A stretch of DNA of 16,662 nucleotides from an uncultured Clostridia bacterium (lineage in GTDB: Bacteria > Bacillota > Clostridia > UMGS1883). A program made the translations under genes and the position numbers. The notes under the pieces are model-generated. The model worked only from the letters and a program-made list of their open reading frames with translations. It ran no database searches and was not told the DNA's origin. Shown piece by piece: positions 12,206-16,662 of this stretch. The first letter of the stretch is position 1, and every line of letters begins with the position of its first letter. Location of the stretch: contig CANQKL010000018.1 of the NCBI GenBank assembly GCA_947624455.1, positions 1 to 16,662 of the forward strand. The letters are read 5' to 3'.

Positions 12206-14110
12206 TTGAAAACGGATGAAATAAACAAGCACGACGAGATCAGCGTGGAAAATATACTCGCCACCATGAACCGCCACGGCAAGCTTTCTCCCGAGACGGA
12301 GGCCGCCGTGATTCGGGCCTACGACCTCTGCCGGGAGGCTCACGCCGGACAGGCGCGTCTCTCCGGCGAACCCTACTACATCCACCCCATGGCCGTGGCC
12401 CTGATCCTGGCTGAAATGGGCATGGACGGGGAGACGGTCATAGCGGGCCTGCTCCACGACGTGATAGAGGACACCAAATACGGCTACGACGAGATAAACG
12501 AACTGTTCGGCCCCGACGTGGCGTTGCTGGTGGACGGAGTGACCAAGCTGAAAAAGATACAGTACGTCTCCCGGGAGGATCAGCAGGTGGAGAACCTGCG
12601 CAAGATGTTTTTCGCCATGGCGAAGGATATTCGGGTGATACTCATAAAGCTGGCGGATAGGCTCCACAATATGCGCACCCTCAAATATATGCCGCCGGAA
12701 AAACAGCGCATCATCGCCAAGGAGACGCTGGACGTGTTCGCCCCCTTGGCCCACCGGCTGGGTATTTCCCAGATAAAGTGCGAGCTGGAGGATCTGTCGC
12801 TCAGATACCTGGACAGCGTGGCCTTCTATGAGATAGCCGAGGGGCTGGATCAGAAAAAGGCCGAGAGGGACGCCTATGTGCAGCTCATACGGGACACCAT
12901 CGAGACAAAGATGCGGGCCCTCGGCATCAAGAGCCAGATAAGCGGCAGGGCCAAGCACATTTACAGCATATTCAGGAAGATGTACACTCAGGGCAAGACC
13001 CTTGACGAGATATACGACCTTTTCGCCGTCCGCATAATCGTGGACAACGTCAGCGAGTGCTACGCGGCCCTGGGCATGGTTCACGAGCAGTACAAGCCCA
13101 TTCCGGGGCGGTTCAAGGACTATATCGCCATGCCCAAGCCCAATATGTACCAGTCGCTGCACACCACGGTCATCGGTCCCGACGGCCGCCCCTTTGAGAT
13201 ACAGATACGCACCTGGGAGATGCACCGGGTGGCGGAGCAGGGCATAGCCGCCCACTGGAAGTACAAGGAGGGCGCCGCCCCCGGCGACGAAAAAAAGCTG
13301 GCCTGGGTGGATAAGCTGGTGGAGATACAGAGCGAGGCCGACAACGACGAGGACTTCATGCGCACCCTCAAGATAGATATGTTCGCCGACGAGGTCTTTG
13401 TGTTCACGCCCAAGGGCAACGTTATCAGTCTGCCCATGGGGGCCACGCCCATAGATTTCGCCTTTTACATCCACACCGCCGTGGGCTACCGCATGACCGG
13501 AGCCAAGGCCAACACACGTATAGTGCCGTTGGATTACAAGCTCCAAAACGGCGACATCGTGGAGATACTGACCTCCTCCGCCGTCAAAGGCCCCAGCCGG
13601 GACTGGCTGAAAATCGTAAAGACCAGTCAGGCCCGCAGCAAGATAAACGCCTGGTTCAAAAAGGAGAACCGGGAGGCGAACATCGAGCGCGGGCGTGAGG
13701 CTGTGGAGCGGGAGCTGCGCCGGCTCAATTACTCCAATCTCAACCTCATGCGGCCGGAGCTGACCGACCCTATGCTCAAGCGTTACGGCTTTAAGACCGT
13801 GGACGAGATGTACGCCGCCGTGGGCTACGGGGGGATAACGGCCTCCAAGATCGTGACCCGGCTGAGGGATATTTACGGTCAGATGTTCAAGGAGGAGATC
13901 CCCGCCGAGCAGCTTCGCGCCGCCAAGCCAAAGCGCCGGGGCGGCCTGGGCATAGAGGTGGAGGGCATAGACAACTGCCTTGTCCGCCTGTCAAAGTGCT
14001 GCAGCCCCGTGGCGGGGGACGACATAATCGGCTTCATAACCCGGGGCCGAGGGGTGTACACCGGCGGGACTGCTCAAACATCCAGCCCGACAAGCTCACC
14101 GAGGAAATGA
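12206..14110 (+). CDS. rel: Bifunctional (p)ppGpp synthetase/hydrolase Rel, C-terminus frame-shifted
   Basis: Makes and degrades (p)ppGpp, the stringent-response alarmone. HD hydrolase domain with HPMAVALILAEMG and LLHDVIEDT (HD at 12455-12460). Synthetase domain with GRAKHIYSIFRKM and RFKD at 13109-13120; this RxKD motif marks the bifunctional class, in contrast to the ExDD of E. coli RelA. A TGS domain (DEVFVFTPKGNVISLPMGATPIDFAFYIH) and helical region follow. The zinc-finger region begins normally (LSKCCSPVAGDDIIGFITRGRGV), then the frame is lost near 14056 and the protein ends 17 residues later, at about 634 aa instead of the usual 720-740. The next frame continues with VHRRDCSNI and an ACT domain. 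The start is TTG at 12206, nine bases after AGGGAG; the TTG at 12197 abuts that site and is unlikely. Catalytic domains look intact; ribosome-linked regulation would be affected. Confidence 0.9.
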   Translation: MKTDEINKHDEISVENILATMNRHGKLSPETEAAVIRAYDLCREAHAGQARLSGEPYYIHPMAVALILAEMGMDGETVIAGLLHDVIEDTKYGYDEINELFGPDVALLVDGVTKLKKIQYVSREDQQVENLRKMFFAMAKDIRVILIKLADRLHNMRTLKYMPPEKQRIIAKETLDVFAPLAHRLGISQIKCELEDLSLRYLDSVAFYEIAEGLDQKKAERDAYVQLIRDTIETKMRALGIKSQISGRAKHIYSIFRKMYTQGKTLDEIYDLFAVRIIVDNVSECYAALGMVHEQYKPIPGRFKDYIAMPKPNMYQSLHTTVIGPDGRPFEIQIRTWEMHRVAEQGIAAHWKYKEGAAPGDEKKLAWVDKLVEIQSEADNDEDFMRTLKIDMFADEVFVFTPKGNVISLPMGATPIDFAFYIHTAVGYRMTGAKANTRIVPLDYKLQNGDIVEILTSSAVKGPSRDWLKIVKTSQARSKINAWFKKENREANIERGREAVERELRRLNYSNLNLMRPELTDPMLKRYGFKTVDEMYAAVGYGGITASKIVTRLRDIYGQMFKEEIPAEQLRAAKPKRRGGLGIEVEGIDNCLVRLSKCCSPVAGDDIIGFITRGRGVYTGGTAQTSSPTSSPRK

Positions 14111-14391
14111 AAAGCCGCATGATAAACTGCACCTGGGCCGAGGGCGACGGACGCTACACCTGCGAGCTTCAGCTTGAAGGCCCCAACCGCGACGGTATGC
14201 TGGGCGACGTGACCGCCGTTATCTCCGACGTTAAGCTGCCCCTTGTGGCGGTGAACGCCCGAACCACCAAGGACAAGATGGCGGTCATCAACATCACCGT
14301 GGAGGTGGAGGGCCGGGGCCAGATAGACACTCTGGTGAAGAAGCTTTACCGCATACCCGGCATTTTCGAGGTCCACCGGACGAATAATTAG
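14056..14391 (+). pseudogene. Frame-shifted 3' part of rel: zinc-finger end plus ACT domain
   Basis: Continues Rel in the frame one base back: VHRRDCSNI, carrying the His and Cys that would complete the CC..H..C zinc site, then a full ACT domain (TCELQLEGPNRDGMLGDVTAVISD, ARTTKDKMAVINITVEV, and the C-terminal KLYRIPGIFEVHR). A single-base or four-base deletion around 14053-14057 would explain the break; the family usually has about two more residues here. An ATG at 14107 overlaps the upstream TGA (ATGA, 14107-14110) with GAGG just before it, so a free 94-residue ACT protein could be made by re-initiation. A sequencing or assembly error is equally possible. Confidence 0.75.
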
Positions 14392-14419
14392 TATCTCCCA
14401 TTAATAAAGGAGGTTTTTC

Positions 14420-15748
14420 ATGAAACCAACCATCGCCATAGTCGGCCGCCCCAACGTGGGCAAGTCCACGCTGTTTAACCAGTTGGCGGGCAGCCGCATT
14501 TCAATAGTCGAGGACACTCCAGGCGTCACACGGGACCGGATCTACGCCAAGGGCGAGTGGTGCGGGCGGGAGTTCACCCTCATCGACACCGGCGGCATCG
14601 AGCCTTTCTCCAAGGACGTTATCCTGGAGCAGATGCGGCTCCAGGCGGAAATAGCCATCGAAGCCGCCGACGTGATAATTTTCATGGTGGACGTTCGGGA
14701 CGGACTCACCGCCGCCGACAGCGACGTGGCCTCGATGCTCCAAAGGAGCGGCAAGCCCATAGTCCTGGTCTGCAACAAGGCGGACACCCCCGGGGAGCCG
14801 CCGTTAGAGCTGTACGAGTTCTACAACCTGGGGCTGGGGGATCCCATGCCCATCTCCTCCATACAGAAGATGGGGCTGGGGGATGTGCTGGACGAGTGCG
14901 TTAAGCGCTTTCCGCCCCAGGAGGCGGAGGAGGAGACCGACGCGATACGGGTCGCCGTGGTGGGCAAGCCCAACGCCGGAAAATCCAGCCTGATAAACCG
15001 TATCCTGGGTGAGAACCGGGTCATAGTTTCCGACATTGCCGGAACCACCAGGGACGCCATCGACTCGGAATATGAGCGCGGCGGGCAAAAGTACGTCTTT
15101 ATCGACACCGCCGGTATCCGCCGCAAGTCCAAGGTGGACGACGCGGTGGAGCGTTACAGCGTTATCCGCAGCTACAACGCGGTGGAGCGCAGCGACGTGT
15201 GTCTGATACTCATCGACGCCGTCACCGGCGTCACCGAGCAGGACGCCAAGATCGCCGGTTACGCCCACGAGGAGGGCAAGGCCTCCATAATCGTTGTGAA
15301 CAAGTGGGACGCTGTGGAGAAGGACGACAAGACCATGAACGCCTTTCTTTTGGACGTGCGCAACAAGCTGAGCTTCATGACCTACGCTCCGGTGGTGTTT
15401 ATTTCGGCCCTGACCGGACAGCGGGTGGACAGGATATTCGAGAGCATCGCCTTAGTTTCCAGCCAGCACTCCATGCGGGTGCAGACCGGCGTTCTCAACG
15501 ACGTTCTGGCCGACGCGGCCCTTCGGGTGCAGCCTCCCTCCGACAAGGGCAAGCGGCTCAAGCTCTATTACATGACCCAGGCCGCCGTGAAGCCCCCCAC
15601 GTTCATCGTGTTTGTGAACGACAAGGAGCTGGCGCATTTCAGCTATATGCGGTATATCGAAAATCAGCTTCGGGAGGCCTTCGGCCTGAACGCCACGCCC
15701 ATAAGACTGATAGTAAGGGAAAGGAAGAAAGACAATGATACAAAATAA
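14420..15748 (+). CDS. der: Ribosome-assembly GTPase Der (EngA)
   Basis: Essential GTPase with two tandem G domains, needed for 50S subunit maturation. 442 aa, typical length. First G domain: P-loop GRPNVGKS (9-16), DTPGVTRDR, DTGG (57-60), NKAD (119-122). Second: P-loop GKPNAGKS (182-189), AGTTRDAIDS, DTAGIRRKSKV (239-249), NKWD (294-297). The C-terminal KH-like domain ends with LIVRERKKD. AAAGGAGG lies six bases before the ATG. The gene is 28 bases after the end of the frame-shifted rel fragment and overlaps plsY by 14 bases, so both are probably on one mRNA. Nothing unusual in sequence. Confidence 0.97.
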   Translation: MKPTIAIVGRPNVGKSTLFNQLAGSRISIVEDTPGVTRDRIYAKGEWCGREFTLIDTGGIEPFSKDVILEQMRLQAEIAIEAADVIIFMVDVRDGLTAADSDVASMLQRSGKPIVLVCNKADTPGEPPLELYEFYNLGLGDPMPISSIQKMGLGDVLDECVKRFPPQEAEEETDAIRVAVVGKPNAGKSSLINRILGENRVIVSDIAGTTRDAIDSEYERGGQKYVFIDTAGIRRKSKVDDAVERYSVIRSYNAVERSDVCLILIDAVTGVTEQDAKIAGYAHEEGKASIIVVNKWDAVEKDDKTMNAFLLDVRNKLSFMTYAPVVFISALTGQRVDRIFESIALVSSQHSMRVQTGVLNDVLADAALRVQPPSDKGKRLKLYYMTQAAVKPPTFIVFVNDKELAHFSYMRYIENQLREAFGLNATPIRLIVRERKKDNDTK

Positions 15749-16376
15749 CGTCATTACCACCGGCGATATGCTGGTAATGCTGCTGATGGGCTATCTCATC
15801 GGCTCCCTGAACTTCGCCGTAATTTACTCAAGGCTGTTCAAAAAGGACGACATAAGGAACCACGGCAGCGGCAACGCCGGCGCGACCAACGTTCTGCGCA
15901 CCTACGGCAAAGGCCCCGCGCTGCTGGTGTTTGTCCTTGACGTGCTTAAGGGCGTCGTCAGCGTGCTGTTGTGCCGGTTCATTTACGCCAATTCCAGCGA
16001 CATTCTGCCCTGCTTCGCGGCTTTCGGGGCCGTGCTGGGCCACTGTTTCCCCAGCTACTATGGGTTCAAGGGCGGCAAGGGAGTCGCCACAGGCTTCGCT
16101 GTGCTGCTGCTCCTGGAGTGGAGGGCGGCCCTCATAGCCCTCGGCGTGTTCCTTTTGGCCCTGCTTATCACCCGCTACGTGTCCGTCAGCTCCATGGCGG
16201 CGGCCGTGGCCGCCTCGGCGGCGGCTATCGTCCTTCGGGCGTTGGGGCTGGGGGTCAGCCTGGCGGTCTGTGTTTTCACCGTCTGCCTGGGGATCTTGTG
16301 CGTGCTTCGCCACAGCGAGAACATAAAGCGTCTGCGTCAGGGCAAGGAAAACCGCCTCGGTAAGCGTTCCGCTTAA
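15735..16376 (+). CDS. plsY: Acyl-phosphate:glycerol-3-phosphate acyltransferase PlsY
   Basis: Integral membrane enzyme that transfers an acyl group from acyl-phosphate to glycerol-3-phosphate, the first step of phospholipid synthesis in most Gram-positives. 213 aa with about five membrane spans. The three conserved loops are visible: HGSGNAGATNVLRTYG (phosphate/glycerol site), YYGFKGGKGVATG (glycine-rich loop) and RHSENIKRLRQGKENR near the C-terminus. The start ATG lies inside the 3' end of der (14-bp overlap) with GGAAG upstream, suggesting translational coupling. It is followed by gpsA, which supplies its substrate. The last codons (CGTTCCGCTTAA) form the first copy of a 22-nt tandem repeat. 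Confidence 0.96.
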   Translation: MIQNNVITTGDMLVMLLMGYLIGSLNFAVIYSRLFKKDDIRNHGSGNAGATNVLRTYGKGPALLVFVLDVLKGVVSVLLCRFIYANSSDILPCFAAFGAVLGHCFPSYYGFKGGKGVATGFAVLLLLEWRAALIALGVFLLALLITRYVSVSSMAAAVAASAAAIVLRALGLGVSLAVCVFTVCLGILCVLRHSENIKRLRQGKENRLGKRSA

Positions 16377-16431
16377 GCCTAATTGGCGTGCCGCTTGACC
16401 CTAACAAGCGTGCCGCTTGAGCCTAATTGGC
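16366..16431 (+). repeat. Three imperfect 22-nt direct repeats at the plsY 3' end
   Basis: Units are 16366-16387, 16388-16409 and 16410-16431, of the form GTGCCGCTTGAGCCTAATTG plus GC. The first differs at two positions near its start and spans the plsY stop codon (16374-16376); the middle unit has CCCTAACAAGC instead of GCCTAATTGGC; a fourth partial match begins at 16432. Short hairpins can form, including CAAGCG/CGCTTG at 16405-16419 and GCC/GGC within units 1 and 3. No T run follows. The rest of the gap to gpsA (16432-16471) shows no further feature. Confidence 0.75.
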
Positions 16432-16484
16432 GTGCGGAGCCTGACATACATAGACCAACAACCAACCATACAGGAGGGAAACCT

Positions 16485-16662
16485 ATGAACATATCAGTTA
16501 TCGGCAGCGGCGGCTGGGGGACGGCTTTAGCCCTGCTCCTTTGCAGGAACGGACACCGGGTCTGCCTGTGGAGCTACTTCCCCCAGGAAAGCGAAAGACT
16601 GAAAAAAGACCGTGAAAACAAGGAATTTCTGCCCGGCGTACCCTTTGGGGAGGCGGATATCC
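16485..16662 (+). CDS. gpsA: Glycerol-3-phosphate dehydrogenase GpsA (5' part, cut by window end)
   Basis: NAD(P)-dependent reduction of dihydroxyacetone phosphate to glycerol-3-phosphate, the substrate of PlsY. Only the first 59 codons are in the window. They show the Rossmann start MNISVIGSGGWGTALA (GSGGWG is the GxGxxG nucleotide loop), then LLCRNGHRVCLWSY and the FLPGVPF motif typical of GpsA. The ATG at 16485-16487 has AGGAGGG at 16472-16478, six bases upstream. The plsY-gpsA order after der is common in Firmicutes. Incomplete only because of the window edge. Confidence 0.93.
   Translation, partial: MNISVIGSGGWGTALALLLCRNGHRVCLWSYFPQESERLKKDRENKEFLPGVPFGEADI

Noticed and set aside
11540..13546. 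A 668-codon minus-strand reading frame opposite recJ and rel
   Set aside because: It is antisense to two clear genes; long shadow frames are expected from their GC-rich codon use, and it shows no recognisable domain.
14045..14060. Programmed -1 frameshifting in rel
   Set aside because: No proper X XXY YYZ slippery heptamer is seen (AGGGGTG is a poor fit) and no precedent for rel is known to me; a mutation or sequence error is more likely.

Overview
The window looks like the chromosome of a fairly GC-rich member of the Clostridia, probably an Oscillospirales/Ruminococcaceae-type gut Firmicute. This is inferred from strong AGGAGG-type ribosome binding sites, sigma-A promoters, several GTG/TTG starts, an S18 with a CxxC pair, a ThyA with the Firmicute 'PCA' active site, and a VTC-domain/DUF4956 pair. 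No database search was possible. No tRNA, rRNA, CRISPR array, integrase or transposase was seen.

Layout. All genes from 174 to about 9500 are on the minus strand and all genes from 10172 to the right edge are on the plus strand, diverging from two promoters near 9606-9704. Reading leftward from that point: (i) a thymidylate/folate operon of a membrane zinc-ribbon protein, thyA, folA and a flavin reductase, closed by a terminator at 6752-6781; (ii) a cytoplasmic GH13 amylase-family enzyme; (iii) a VTC-domain polyphosphate polymerase candidate with a DUF4956 membrane protein; (iv) the classical rpsF-ssb-rpsR operon behind a full-consensus promoter; (v) a small secreted/anchored hypothetical protein overlapping an RsuA-type pseudouridine synthase; (vi) a lone MsmX/UgpC-type sugar ABC ATPase, followed by a cluster of hairpins.

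Reading rightward: recJ, a bifunctional Rel (p)ppGpp synthetase/hydrolase, der, plsY and the start of gpsA. These are housekeeping genes for DNA repair, the stringent response, ribosome assembly and phospholipid synthesis. der and plsY overlap; the others are closely spaced.

Most notable non-coding feature: between the divergent promoters and recJ lies a tandem array of a roughly 125-bp unit (three full copies plus a partial one). Each unit holds three TTC-loop mini-hairpins, one long hairpin and a perfect extended -10 motif. The middle copy carries a compensatory base-pair swap in the long hairpin, so the fold appears to be maintained. Other points: the Rel gene is frame-shifted in its zinc-finger region, leaving an ACT-domain fragment whose possible start overlaps the upstream stop; the rpsR terminator contains the ribosome binding site of the next gene; the thyA operon leader can form mutually exclusive hairpins; and a 22-nt triple repeat begins inside the 3' end of plsY.
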